DNA from: Morella rubra
Lineage: Eukaryota > Streptophyta > Magnoliopsida > Fagales > Myricaceae
DNA: 64,000 nt
Assembly: GCA_003952965.2 (NCBI GenBank)
Contig: CM025854.1
Coordinates: 14,238,690-14,302,689 of the forward strand
Direction of reading: 5' to 3'
The notes beneath the pieces are model-generated. The model worked only from the letters and a program-made list of their open reading frames with translations. It searched no databases and had not been told where the DNA came from. Below are positions 1 to 10,323 of the stretch, one piece after another (the first letter of the stretch is position 1; each line of letters begins with the position of its first letter). The position numbers and the translations under genes are program-made.

Positions 1-582
1 GACTGATCATTCAATCCAATGGCTGTCTTTCCTGAGTTTCCTCGTTATCACGAACTCTTTATATTCCGATGGCAAAAAGTAGTGGACAAAATGTTCAAAC
101 ACAAACGTGGAAGAGCAGCGAATGCTGCCCAATGTTAAAGGCAAGGTGATCTTTTCACGTGATTTATACTGTTTTTCACTCGCCTAAACTTTCTGTTAAC
201 AGTAAGGTTCTGAAATGCAGACAAAATGCTGGGTCCAGCCCTTATTAAATTCTTTATTATACTTTTGTCTGCACACAGTCCATTCCCCCGCTAAACTTCA
301 AAGAATAAGCCAAATGTTGGCCACTCTAGTTTCTTGTTACTTTTTTGAATGTACTTTTCATAATTTCGATCGTTTGGAGAGCCTCGTAATATGTTCAATC
401 GAAACTTAATTCGGTCAATCAGAAAAGATAATTTTACTTTCCTGAAAGTGGTTTACTTTTTGAAGTTAGTGAATTTTCTTTCCTGACCTGCCTCTCTCAG
501 TCAGGTGGCAAAAAATCAATCGAGCTGACCTCCTGACGTGAAACTGACTCAGTTCAACCCAAACCGGTCTGGTTACATCGTG
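1..582. other. intergenic, nothing recognised
   Basis: AT-rich DNA with only short open frames that carry no motif I recognise. I see no transposon ends or RNA genes here. Confidence 0.5.
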
Positions 583-1022
583 GTCGGGGTCGGGTTTTGA
601 AACATGAACTCGAGAAAAATCAAGTTTGTGTTTGAGTCTCTAACCCGAAACCAAATCATTCAAAAAAATCCGACCCGATGGTTTTAGTTTTTTTCAGGGT
701 TAGGATTAGGTTTTGAAACATGTACATGCAAAAAATCAAGTTCGTCTTCGAGACTCTAATCCGAAACTAAAGTATTCAAGGAATCCGATCCTGACGATTT
801 TAGCTTTTTTTTTTTGTTGGGGTTGGGTTTTGAAACATGAACCTAAGAAAAATCAAGTTCGTGTTCACTTCTCTAACTTGAAATCCAAGTATTCAAAGAA
901 ACTTGACCCCCTTTTTTCAAGGTTGAGGTCGGGTTTTGAAATAAGTACCCAAAAAAATCGGATTATGTTCGGATTTCTAAACCGAAACCAAAACATTCAA
1001 AGGAACCGACCCTTTTCTTACT
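583..1022. repeat. minisatellite, about 4 units of 100-125 bp
   Basis: Four head-to-tail diverged units each contain the order GGTTTTGAAACATG, then AATCAAGTTCGTGTTCG-like, then CTAACCCGAAACCAAA-like, then ATTCAAAGGAA-CCGACCC-like sequence. Unit starts fall near 583, 700, 819 and 921. Units differ by scattered substitutions and by the length of a T-run, so the array is old. An open frame through it (713-1048) simply reads the repeat and is not a gene. GGGT/ACCC-rich wording of this type also occurs near hAT termini, but I see no terminal repeats. Confidence 0.75.
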
Positions 1023-2399
1023 CTCGCAAAAATTTTATTTTAAATTGATGTTAAAAATTAAGTTTATGAATTATATAAAATTACAAAAAATATGACATGA
1101 GTCAAAAACAATGAAAAATACTTTCAAAAAATATATTTGATGTAATAAATAAATATCGAAAATTAGAATACCATACTGAAACATAATACATTAATAACTG
1201 CTTCACAAAAAAAAAATTGCTTTACAGTGAAAACAAACGGACCCTTAATTGCAGTCCACTTCCCTGTACGAGCAAGGGATCAGTTATTGCAAGCTGCGAG
1301 TCTCCTGGAAATTTATTAGGAATAACGCATATGGGTAACCTGGATATGATACTGTAGAAGCATGTGATGAAGTTTTTCTCTTTTCTTAATACTTGTCGGC
1401 AACCCATCCCTCCTACAAGGTAAAGTTTCCACCTGCTCCTCCAGTCCAGCATCACAAGTTAGTAGCAATACTTTAGGTAAGGATTGCTTAATATTACATG
1501 AGAGGAGGTGGTGCAACTCAAAACAGAAAAGGAAGGACAATCGTATTTGCTAATGGTAAGTGGGTTGGGGTTTCTCTCTCTGTCTCTCATGGAAGCTAGT
1601 GTAATGGGGGGGCCTGGGGAGCTGGTATGAGATTGCAACACGTAGCTTTTGCTAACAAGCACGTCCAATTTATTTGGTGACATTTGAAGTCTAAACAATA
1701 CAGTAGGATTGGACTTCTTGGAATATGAGATTCTTGTGCTAAGAGCTAAATGAAGTCAGGATAACTGAAGAACACCCCACGTTTTATTCTATTGCCCTTT
1801 GCATTCCAAGCAGTAAACAGCTTGTTGCAAGCGTGGGCATTTGCGATGCAGACGTGGAGAAAAGGAAAAGTCTCCGAAGTTCCAGCTTGTTCCTATGCTT
1901 TTGTTCTCGTCTTGAGGCATCTGATGCCTTCTCTTTCTCTTCCCTCTTTACTACTAGGGTGTCCTCGTCTCCTTCAGGACACTCCACGTATGTTTGGAAC
2001 ATCAAAATTGACCTCTGCTCCACCAAAGCTCAGTGTTTGACAGTAGTATGGGAAATGTGAGGGTGACATGTGCGGGTGCCTGCCAGAACTCTTCTCAATT
2101 ATTCAACTTTGCATAAAGCTGACGGTCTATTTTTCTGATTCTGACAGATGGGACCAGTTTGAAAATTTTATGCACTGTATTACAGTAATAATAGGAATTC
2201 AACCCCGTTCGAGTAGGTCAAGTGACTATCACTCGAGAATGTGGATTAAGCGCACATTTAGTAGTTTAAATTAATGTTTATGCAAAAATTTATTATCTAA
2301 ATTTTCTAAGATTTATTATGTCGTTAAATTTAATTCATGTAGATACTGAATTAAGTCCATATGAACTCAGTATACATAAATAATATCCAAATTTATCTA
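1023..2399. other. intergenic, no supported gene
   Basis: The first 200 bp are very AT-rich. From about 1240 to 2060 the composition is more balanced and both strands carry overlapping open frames of 70-80 codons. None shows a recognisable motif, and overlap on both strands argues against coding. It could be transcribed UTR or a decayed exon, but I cannot support either. From 2200 to 2400 it is AT-rich again. Confidence 0.4.
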
Positions 2400-2400
2400 G

Positions 2401-2905
2401 TTAGCACCAAAAAAACACAACGGGAATTGGAAATGAACAGTACATGACTGTAAGATAGAGTAAAGAATAATGTAATTCCAAAGCAGAGTGTTTCAGTGCC
2501 TCATAAGGCCTGTGAACTTCAACATTTACACAACCGGCGAGTAAACAAGATACAAGGAAGTTGGGCACTGGGGATAGGGAGCACGGACATGTTAGTAGCA
2601 AAGTTTACAGAAGATGTTACTTCTGTAGCTTTGTGCAGTAGAATCTTACCAGCAAACAGTTGGGGAGCATACACATTCGTGCGAATGCCTGAAGAAAGGT
2701 CCCCCACCCTCACCCCACCCCCATCCCGCCCCAATCTTCTTTCCTTTTCAATCCGATATCGTTTTCATCAGCTAGTCTTTGGGGCATGTCCATAACTCTT
2801 TCTGCCCAATTCAAGAGCTGGCATGTCCATGACTCTTTCTGCCCAATTCAAGAGCTCTTGAATATAGGGACTACGGTTGCGGTCATAAATCATATTGGTG
2901 GAACT
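2401..2905 (-). pseudogene. possible broken terminal exon plus 3' UTR
   Basis: Read on the minus strand from about 2895, a frame gives ...YDRNRSPYIQELLNWAERV... The sequence then repeats a 37-bp unit. After the second unit the frame runs ...LLNWAERVMDMPQRLADEN... and stops at TGA (2710-2712). The acidic/basic mix and the clean continuation look like a protein tail, and the AT-rich sequence below 2700 resembles a 3' UTR. The 37-bp duplication (2783-2856) is not a multiple of three, so it breaks the frame. I do not recognise the family and see no upstream exon; about 220 bp further upstream begins a LINE insertion. This is inference from coding appearance only. Confidence 0.25.
2783..2856. repeat. 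37-bp tandem duplication
   Basis: Two adjacent copies (2783-2819 and 2820-2856) begin GGCATGTCCAT and end AATTCAAGAGCT. They differ at one base (ATAACT versus ATGACT), so the duplication is recent relative to surrounding decay. Confidence 0.85.
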
Positions 2906-3106
2906 TATTTAGCCTGTATTTTTCTGGTAAAACAAGGAATTTATAAGCTTTAATTAACACGGGGGATTAACAGCCTTAAACCGTACGTGTAATTTGCATA
3001 TAGTACTAATCTAAGGCCTTTAAGCCTAAGTAATTTTGTAATGTCATCAAAAGGGCTAATTTTGAACTTGAAAGTTGAAAGGAAGGTCCATTTAAGTAAG
3101 TCCCCC

Positions 3107-3473
3107 GTCAAGCCATGTAATTTTTTTTTTTTTTGAGCGGTACATCATTCATTACGGAATAAAAGGATCCATCTCAAGGAGGCAAAAAACAAGCACTCTA
3201 TTTCATTAACTCTAAAAGAAGAAAATGGAAAGGAATCATCCTAAAAAACTGTATCAACTGCCCATTTAGCTAAAAAAATCCGGATTGAAATTAGTTTGGC
3301 GTGAAATTTTTAAAAAGCTCAAAGATTAAAGAGACATCGTCATTTTACGAATGACTTCAATAATGGTGTCAGATAAATCTTGCACCGAAATAGATGAGTC
3401 ATAAATCTCAAAAATTAGAGATAAGAGAGTCGCTTTCGAACACCGCGTACATTATCCCCTGTCAAGCCATGTA
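3107..3473 (-). mobile_element. 5'-truncated LINE 3' end with target duplication
   Basis: The 13-bp direct repeat GTCAAGCCATGTA occurs at 3107-3119 and 3461-3473. Between them lies about 340 bp that begins with a T-run (3121-3134), which is a poly-A tail on the minus strand. Just upstream of that tail the minus strand reads TTCCGTAATGAATGATGTACC, resembling the 3' end of plant L1 LINEs where the ORF2 stop and UTR lie. Tail plus target duplication mark target-primed retroposition of a truncated copy. It encodes no complete domain. Confidence 0.7.
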
Positions 3474-4009
3474 TAGATGCATTATTTCGCCTCTTCTTAG
3501 CCGTGGTTATTGGTCTAATTGGGAGGCACTTGTTTTCACAAACAAAAGGATAAATGGTAAAATCATAATCAATTTGTTCCTCTCCTTAGTGTTATTTTCC
3601 TTGAAACATCTCTGCTTAATCACAGGAGAACTCAAATCTTCCATTAAAATTGAAGAAAAGCGAAAAGGATTCTAGTGTTTTTGCTGAAGTACTTTGGCGA
3701 TTGTCATATAGCTTTGTTCAATCTCTGCAGCGTCGAATGCTAGTAAACTGCAGGCAATGATCCAGCCAGTAATCATCATGCTGTGAGGCTCAAAGTAATT
3801 AAGATGTCGTGGATTTAGTTAACGATTTTATCCCTTTTGTAATGTGGCAAGCATAGTTATCATTTTTAACTATAATGGATTAATGGGTAAGTAGACTGAC
3901 AAGTGCGTCTCGCATATTGTTGAAAATTCATACAAAATAAGCACTGGAAAAAAATAAGTGCGTACCGCAGACCGCAAATAGCAGAATTATCGGTGATCTT
4001 TGGTAAGAA
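3474..4009. other. intergenic, nothing recognised
   Basis: One open frame of 93 codons spans the end of the LINE insertion and its flank (3394-3675) and has no recognisable motif. The rest is AT-rich sequence with stops in all frames. Confidence 0.4.
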
Positions 4010-4700
4010 AATTTTTTAAAAATTAGCTCCTCTTTAGATAGGATAATTTTTTTTTTTTTATAATTTTTTTTCACCAACTTCAATACATTTTTACAAACTC
4101 TAATAATTTTTTTTACAAATTTTAATAATTTTTTTACAAACTACGATACTTTTTAAAAGACTCTAATAATTTTTTCACCTATTCAAAGAGCATGACGTAT
4201 ATAAGCTAATCTATATAGGGGTTGAGATTGTAGGAGACAATTTTCATCAAAAATTTCTTTGCTTATCCAGATAGGGGTTGAGTTTGTAGGAGAAAATTAT
4301 GACTTTTTTGGGTTTGCAAAAAGTTGATGAAAAATTTTAAGATTAAATATACTTTGTACTCTCTAATTATAAGAATCTTAACACTTTGCATCTCAATCAA
4401 TTATTTTTACAAACTACAATACTTTTTAAAAATTTCAACAACTTTTTCAATAATACCAAGAAAATGACATATATAAGCCAATTTATATAGGTGTTGAGTT
4501 TGTAGGAGAAAATTATGAGAGTTTGACTTTTTATGGGTTTGTAAAAGTTGATGTAAAATTTTAGAGTCAAATACACTTTGCACTTTCTAACTATTGGAGT
4601 CTTAACATTTTACATCTCAATATATTAATTTTCTCACATTACACGTATCAACTATTAATTTCAAGCTCTTTACACCCTCTCTTAAAATTTTCTTTATGAG
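4010..4700. repeat. diverged tandem repeat, about 276-bp period
   Basis: Two diverged copies can be aligned by eye. ACAAACTACGATACTTTTTA near 4136 is matched by ACAAACTACAATACTTTTTA near 4412. ATATAAGCTAATCTATATAG is matched by ATATAAGCCAATTTATATAG, and each is followed by GGTTGAG-TTGTAGGAGA. The stretch 4340-4690 also contains ACTTTGCA / CTAACTA / CTTAACA wording like that building the foldback element at 14311-14703, so it is probably an old relative. Confidence 0.55.
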
Positions 4701-5220
4701 GGTAAAATCATAATTTCAGAGATTAAAAATAAATTCGGATAATTTTAATAGAATATGTAAAGTGTCTGAAATTAAGAAGTTGCAGGAAAAAAATGTTGAA
4801 ATTTGATGTTTAGCAGTTAAAAATTTTGGAGTTTTTTTTTTTTGGGTGCATTAAACATCACCGACATTGGTGGGAGAAAAGTCAAGGAAACAACAATCGG
4901 TTCAGATTTGGTTTAATTCTTTTATTCCATGTTTCCAATGTATACTATATTCCACCGGATGATTGGCTGCTGGGTTGGCATCTAGGGCAGGACAGCTTCT
5001 ACAGCATTTTGCACCAATAGGCAATACTAATTTGCAAGCCCATTTGGCACGACCCTTGTTCATTCTATTATCTCCTGTGTACGACCATTGGGACCATACT
5101 GCAAGTAGCTCCTAACTGCTGCAGATTAATAGCTCTACTAGAGCCCAGCAGACACTAATCGTGTTACAGCTCTTATTCTCAAATTATCGACTTCATTATT
5201 TAGCGTTAAAAACTAAAACC
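4701..5220. other. intergenic, nothing recognised
   Basis: Short open frames only, with stops throughout. No element ends seen. Confidence 0.4.
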
Positions 5221-5434
5221 CATGTGAGGGTGGCCTAGTGGATGGCTGCTTGGTCTTCTCCAAATCTTGAGCTCGCTGTCTAGGGTTCCAATAGTACACT
5301 CCGCTCCGCTCCGAATTTGGTTGGTCTTGGACCCATGAGCTTGAGGTCTGTATTGGACCTGTGTGTTCTATTACTGTCTCGGAGTGTGTCGAGATTATGA
5401 TTTCGCGATGAGGCCTTTTTTTTTTTTTTTTTTT
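5221..5434 (+). mobile_element. tRNA-derived SINE
   Basis: Near its 5' end the element has TGGCCTAGTGG (5231-5241), matching the RNA polymerase III A box. About 40 bp later GGGTTCCAATAG (5283-5294) resembles a degenerate B box. The body ends in a run of about 19 T (5416-5434), a tail type known in plant Au-like SINEs. Total length of about 215 bp fits a SINE. I could not identify a convincing target duplication. It encodes no protein, and open frames through it are chance. Confidence 0.6.
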
Positions 5435-5600
5435 AAATTTATTTATTATGAAATTAGAAATATAAATGAATATCAAGAGATGATTAAAAGTGTTCATTGG
5501 GTACAGATAAAATCTAATTTAACTTGGTCGCATTTAATGAATTTAGTGCCACAACAATCTTAAAGAGATTAGACTACTCACAATTTAACCTGTCAATTAA

Positions 5601-5831
5601 GAGGGCGTTTGTTTCCGAAAAAATTGGGCATCCAATATTTCGGACATCCTAAAAAAATTATAAAATAATATTCTTTTTCCATCAAATAATTCTTTATCAT
5701 TATAATGTTCACTCAAATCTTCTCTCTCTTCACTTTTTTTTTTTCAAATTTCATAAAAATTTTTACTTTTTTTCCAAACCCAATATTCCAAAATTTCCAA
5801 CACCCAAACATTTACACAAACAAACACCATC
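5601..5831. mobile_element. MITE with GGGCGTTTGTTT termini
   Basis: Left end GAGGGCGTTTGTTTCC and right end AAACAAACACCATC are inverted copies. Next to them are further inverted blocks around ATTGGGCATCC and CCCAATATTCC. TTAA flanks both sides (5597-5600, 5832-5835). Length is 231 bp with no coding capacity. The ends resemble Tourist/PIF-Harbinger-type MITEs, and a related copy lies at 18624-18802. Confidence 0.65.
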
Positions 5832-5835
5832 TTAA

Positions 5836-6400
5836 ATGATTGATATTACCTTAAAAGGGAATCAAACTTGAGGGCGCCTGATTTACAAGGCTTAAATGAG
5901 CCTTAACCATGAGTCAACTCAAGGCAGGTTAGTCTAAATAATTTCATACAAACAAAAGATCAAACTATCCATCAATTAAGGTCCAGTTAAGATCTAATTC
6001 TATAACATTAATAGTGGAATGATAAGAAGTTGGTGAGTTCGACGAGGGAACATATAGCACTTCAATTATAGTTTTTAGATTGCTCTGGGTATAACATAAT
6101 AATGCATTATAATAACTCGAGAGAATAAATCCAGCGAATTTCGTTCGTATTAAATGTTTAAGTTAATAATGCACTCAGAATTAATATCTTGAATACTATT
6201 GAACGGCTGAGATCCGATCTGGAATTCTGTGTCTCTGAAGAATCCGAAGTCTTTTTTTTGACATTGGTGTTGGGATGCGTGAGTAGCCTGACACATAGAA
6301 GAGCAAAGAAAGCCGCGTGTGGTTAATAATCTTTATTTACTGGACTGGCTTGTTTAATCGTTTATGGTAAATTGCATGCGGTTCTTTCTTTGACAACTCC
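5836..6400. other. intergenic, upstream of GIL1-like gene
   Basis: AT-rich sequence without recognisable elements. Distal promoter of the gene at 7523 would lie here and in the next segment, but I cannot point to defined sites. Confidence 0.35.
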
Positions 6401-7522
6401 GAGAGAGAGAATTCAAAAAACCAGCTGGCTAGCTTCTGAAAACAGTACAGATTCCCGGTTCAGAGCTCCTCCCTCCCTCTTCCCCAGGACAAACAACAAA
6501 GAAAGTGGAAGAAAATGATAAACGAATAAACAATATTATATTGTCGGCCTCACGTTTTTAGGCTCCCAGGTCCCGAGGTCCGAGTTCCCACCTACACAGA
6601 ACAAACGCTCTCACTCTGTCACTTCTATCACCCCAAGAGAGTTTCAAACGCAAAATGCCAACTTGGTCTTAGCATCAGAAAATGACTATACTTTAGGCAC
6701 TTTGAGCCAAGTCCCAGTACAAAACCTTTGAACACATCTTGCTTTGATCTGGAGTGCTACCTGCTGCAGCTGGAACGTCGTCGTCGTTGCTAATCCAAAT
6801 GTTGTCTATTTTGGTCTAAAACTGCAATGTTTATGTTTAGCTTGCCATGTTGTGGATCGGAAACTCCAAGGTTCACTCCCTGTCTGTCTCCTCTCTCTCT
6901 CTCTGGGGTTTGTAGAACTCGTTTCTTTGCTCTGCGTTTTGTTTGTTTGTTATCACACCAGAAACTGTTTTTCGTTAAGAGACTTATACTCCCTGTTTCA
7001 TTGTAGAAGAATCTTGGGTTTAGGTGCCTTCTGCTACATTATGTTAGTATAAAGGCGTGTGCTTTAATTAGTTTCGGAGTGTTAAACAAAGACCCTCTTG
7101 GCTTTAGATTCTTCTATTTTGAACCTTGATGCTAAAGCCTCTTGAAGCTCAAGTGTATCATGGAAAACCTTTGATTTGGTCATTATTCTGAGGTGGTTTA
7201 AACGTGAAGGCAAACACTTTAATTAGTTTGAACATCTGTTCCTTTTTTTTCGACTCAACTTTTAATTCTTAGTAGTTGTTTAATCCTGATTAAAGGAAGC
7301 TAAGTAAAACCCCAAGTTACTTTATTTCTAAAATATAGTCTGTTCCCTGCCACTACCACAGGGTTTAAGGCAGATTCCCGGTTCTTCTTGGGGGGCAATT
7401 TGTGGATGCTAGTAAGATTTGGTACCCCATGCTTCTAGGAGTTTGGAATTTCACTCCCTGTGGCAGTTAGAAGCGCATTGAAATAGGTCTGTTTCAACTT
7501 TTGGGGACTTGATCTTTGAGCA
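6401..7522 (+). promoter_or_regulatory. promoter / long 5' UTR region of GIL1-like gene
   Basis: The 1.1 kb before the start codon includes a GAGAGAGAGA tract (about 6402), a CTCCCTCCCTCTTCCCC tract (about 6468) and a CT-repeat near 6893. Such pyrimidine/GA tracts are common around plant transcription starts and leaders. Candidate splice acceptors such as TGTGGCAG at about 7459 suggest a 5' UTR intron. The exact start and intron cannot be fixed by eye. Confidence 0.35.
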
Positions 7523-8899
7523 ATGGCTCATGTGGCCACTAAACCCTCAAAACCCTCCTCAAACATATCAGAAATTGTCTCCAAATTTGCTAAAGTTTGT
7601 AAATTGAGATCCATTGGCGTCATTCCCTCTGAAAATACTAATCAGCACAACCAGCACCACCATCACTACCACTGTTACCACAACCCCAATGACAATACTT
7701 CACCGCTGGGTGAGGATAGCAGCGATGCAACTGAGGAGATGGAATGTGATGGAGAGAAAGTTCATCCACAACCTATTGAAGTATCAAGCGGAAGCACTGT
7801 ATGTGGTGATGGGGAGATCACGGAGTTATTTGACACAGTTTCAGCGCTCAAATTGGCTTATATTCAGCTTCAGGAAGCTCATATTCCCTATAGTTCGGAT
7901 AAGATTATAGCCGCTGATGAACTTGTTGTGGCTCGACTAGAAGCACTCTGCAAGATTAAGCGTGTATACAAGGAGAAACAATTCTCAAACAAAGAAAAGT
8001 TAGAGTCCTCCGTCTGCAGTCGATTGAAAGTGAGAATTGCAGCCGGTGAGAGGCTGTTGAAAGACTTAAAGTCCCAAGTCAAAGCAAAAAGCTCTGAGAT
8101 TCTTCGTTTGCAACAAGAGCTTCAGGGTTTGGAGTTGGGGAATATGGAACTGGTGGAAAAGGTCAGGCAAATAAGCCTGGCGAAGAAGAATGCAAGGCTT
8201 TTGAGCATTAGTGCACTCAATGATGCTTTTGATGCTGCTTCTAAGTCGATTCATGATTTTGCAAAGCCATTAATTAGCTTGATGAAAGCTTCAGGTTGGG
8301 ATCTAGATCTGGCTGCAAAATCGATCGGGGATGCAGTTGTTTATTCTAAAAGATCCCACAAGAAGTATGCATTTGAAGCCTATATCTCACGGAGAATGTT
8401 TTATGGGTTTACATTTAAATCCTATAATGTGAGTGCAATTATGAGGTTTGATGATCCAATTGATGCACTGACAGAATACCCAAATTCAGATTTTGGAGAA
8501 TTCTGTAGGAAAAAGTTTCTCTTAGTCGTTCATCCAATGCTGGAAGCATCATTCTTCGGCAACCTTGATCACAGGACATTTGTGTTGAGTGGCAAGCATC
8601 CCAGGACTCCGTTCTACCAAATATTTGCGAAGATGGCAAAGTGGGTCTGGGTCCTACAAGGCATTGCAACCTCAATAGATCCAGAGGCAAAAATATTTAC
8701 TGTTGACAGAGGCAGCAAATTCTCGGATGTTCATATGGAATCTGTTGAGGAGGATATGAAAGGTGCAGCTGTGGCTGATGGAGAGCGGGCTACACGTAGA
8801 GTTGAGCTTATGGTCATGCCTGGGTTTAAAATTGGAGAGTCATGGTTGAGGTCTCTGGTGTATCTTTCAAATCTGAAACCATCGCCGGGGAAATGCTAG
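7523..8899 (+). CDS. DUF641 / GRAVITROPIC IN THE LIGHT 1 (GIL1)-like protein
   Basis: The 458-residue intact frame starts at the first ATG (7523) and ends TAG. Residues 41-53 are rich in His, Tyr and Asn. Residues 101-120 read ELFDTVSALKLAYIQLQEAH, the hallmark of the DUF641 N-terminal domain, followed by an AADELVV block. About 140-220 is a charged, heptad-like coiled coil (LKDLKSQV, ILRLQQELQGLE). The C-terminal region carries SFFGNLDHRTFVLSGKHPRT (about 342-362), conserved in the GIL1/IRKI family. Length matches GIL1 (about 460 residues). The family is plant-specific. Arabidopsis GIL1 acts in light-dependent randomisation of hypocotyl gravitropism downstream of phytochrome, and a relative (IRKI) interacts with a receptor kinase; no enzyme activity is known. 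The specific role of this paralogue is inference. It is single-exon in its coding part and convergent with the OVATE gene. Confidence 0.93.
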   Translation: MAHVATKPSKPSSNISEIVSKFAKVCKLRSIGVIPSENTNQHNQHHHHYHCYHNPNDNTSPLGEDSSDATEEMECDGEKVHPQPIEVSSGSTVCGDGEITELFDTVSALKLAYIQLQEAHIPYSSDKIIAADELVVARLEALCKIKRVYKEKQFSNKEKLESSVCSRLKVRIAAGERLLKDLKSQVKAKSSEILRLQQELQGLELGNMELVEKVRQISLAKKNARLLSISALNDAFDAASKSIHDFAKPLISLMKASGWDLDLAAKSIGDAVVYSKRSHKKYAFEAYISRRMFYGFTFKSYNVSAIMRFDDPIDALTEYPNSDFGEFCRKKFLLVVHPMLEASFFGNLDHRTFVLSGKHPRTPFYQIFAKMAKWVWVLQGIATSIDPEAKIFTVDRGSKFSDVHMESVEEDMKGAAVADGERATRRVELMVMPGFKIGESWLRSLVYLSNLKPSPGKC

Positions 8900-9130
8900 A
8901 TCGAGGTGCCTGGTTAACTTGTATCTGTGTGTTGAAAATGTTGATAATTAGGTTAAGGCTGTTGAAAGCTGTTATTTGAGTTTTGAAAACTATAGCTGGT
9001 AGCTAGTGTTACCATTGGTTACACAAGCTACCGGTTTTTGAGAACTCTACGGTGTAGGCTGCAAGGATCTTGTTAATTACTTTCAGAATTGTAAATAGAT
9101 GTGTACTAACATATTGCTTTTGTTCAATTT
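8900..9130 (+). other. 3' UTR of GIL1-like gene (approximate)
   Basis: AT- and TG-rich sequence follows the stop. TTGTAAATAGATGTG near 9090 and T-rich sequence after it are plausible plant polyadenylation context. The end point is a guess. Confidence 0.35.
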
Positions 9131-9768
9131 TTCACTTTTGCCGGCAAAGCCATCAAAATTTAATACGTTTATTTCTCACCTACTGAGCAACGTTAGTCAG
9201 CTCCAAAGTTAACGGGTTGCAGACGTCTTGCTGGATAGAAACATACAGTTCGATCTTTTGGCTAGAAGTCTAGAACATTATAACCTGTACAAGCTTGCTT
9301 TTTCACTCTTTAATTTGAAACAAGCATATGGGTGATGAGCATCGTCTTCAACCTTGCCGGATTAAGTTCGGATTGAAGTACATTTTTCTCCCTACTCCTT
9401 TCTCAACTGTAGAACAAGTTCGTGTAGCTTTTTTTTTTCTAAGTAAGCTCGTGTAGCTACTAATACAATTTTTCAGTGTTCATAGATTTCGAACAAAACA
9501 ATCTGTGGACTGAGAAGGAAATTTTCATTCTGCTCAGTTGCAAATGGTTCCGATTATGAAGTATATACTCCTGCACCAGCTCATTGATTACTTTTGGAGG
9601 ATTTTGCTCCTAAATAGATTTTGAAAAAAAAAACTTGATTCTTGAATTATTTTCTCTCTGTACAAGACAAATATAACGCATAAAGAGAGAAAAAGAGGGA
9701 GGAAATAACCGGCTATCAGAGAAGAGGGAAAAGTAAGAGAAGAAAAAGAAGTCCTGATTGCAGGACCA
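9131..9768. other. intergenic between convergent genes
   Basis: Holds the 3' UTR of the minus-strand OVATE gene (roughly 9600-9768) and AT-rich spacer. I see no further element. Confidence 0.4.
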
Positions 9769-10323
9769 CTATGGACTGTTATCAACTTCGTCATCCTTGG
9801 TGGAAAACAAGTCTCTGCATAGTTCTCCATAGAATCTACAAACCAAATCGATGAAAACTGGGCTCTTTAGATTCTTCCAGCAACGGAGAAGCTCCTCCAC
9901 ATCCATCAAGTCCCTCACTTTCCCTTCTTCAACAATCATCTGCGCCAAATAGTTCTCAAAACTCCTGCATGCGTCATCCATGTCTTCATCCGCTGAAGCT
10001 TCCCTTCTGCCAGCCCTGCTGACCCTCACGTAAGCCGGTGTAATAGGTGATGGAAAGAGCTTTCCTTCACAACCACCACTAGGTACACTCAGAAGCTCCC
10101 TTAGTCTGTCCATGTCTTTTGTCTTCCTAATTGAACAGCAACTTGTTAGTAACCCGGTTAGCCTATTCTTTCTCGGACTTTTTCCATCTTTGGTACGGTG
10201 AGGGCGAAATCCACGAGCTCTTATAAATACTGGTTTCCTGAGCCTGAATTTGAAGATTTGAAGCAATTTTCTGCATGGGATTAGAAGCTTGGATCTGAAG
10301 GAAGACAATGCTTTCACTGTCAT
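9769..10323 (-). CDS. OVATE family protein, OFP17-like transcriptional repressor
   Basis: A 184-residue intact single-exon frame. The N-terminal 60 residues are strongly basic (KFRLRKPVF, RARGFRPHRTK, SPRKNRL), consistent with nuclear targeting. Residues 116-173 form the OVATE domain: DDACRSFENYLAQMIVEEGK, then RDLMDVEELLRCWKNLKSP, then FIDLVCRFYGELCRDLF. Within the family the short length, the basic N-terminus and the LMDVEELL.CWKNLKSPVF wording resemble Arabidopsis OFP17. OVATE proteins are plant-specific repressors that bind TALE homeodomain and TRM proteins and affect organ shape and secondary wall formation; which of these applies here is inference. The frame ends DEVDNSP shortly after the domain, as usual. 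The start is the only ATG that keeps the basic leader in frame. Confidence 0.93.
   Translation of the reverse strand: MTVKALSSFRSKLLIPCRKLLQIFKFRLRKPVFIRARGFRPHRTKDGKSPRKNRLTGLLTSCCSIRKTKDMDRLRELLSVPSGGCEGKLFPSPITPAYVRVSRAGRREASADEDMDDACRSFENYLAQMIVEEGKVRDLMDVEELLRCWKNLKSPVFIDLVCRFYGELCRDLFSTKDDEVDNSP

Noticed and set aside
713-1048. 111-codon open frame (+)
   Set aside because: It reads through the minisatellite, and its peptide repeats follow the DNA units. No independent coding signal.
1784-2060. Overlapping frames on both strands of about 80 codons
   Set aside because: Mutual overlap, no motif, no neighbouring exon support.
5231-5294. Possible tRNA gene from A- and B-box-like sequence
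   Set aside because: No cloverleaf can be drawn around it, the B box is degenerate and a SINE tail follows.
5213-5497. 94-codon minus-strand frame
   Set aside because: It covers the SINE and its T-run (read as poly-Lys), so it is not a gene.
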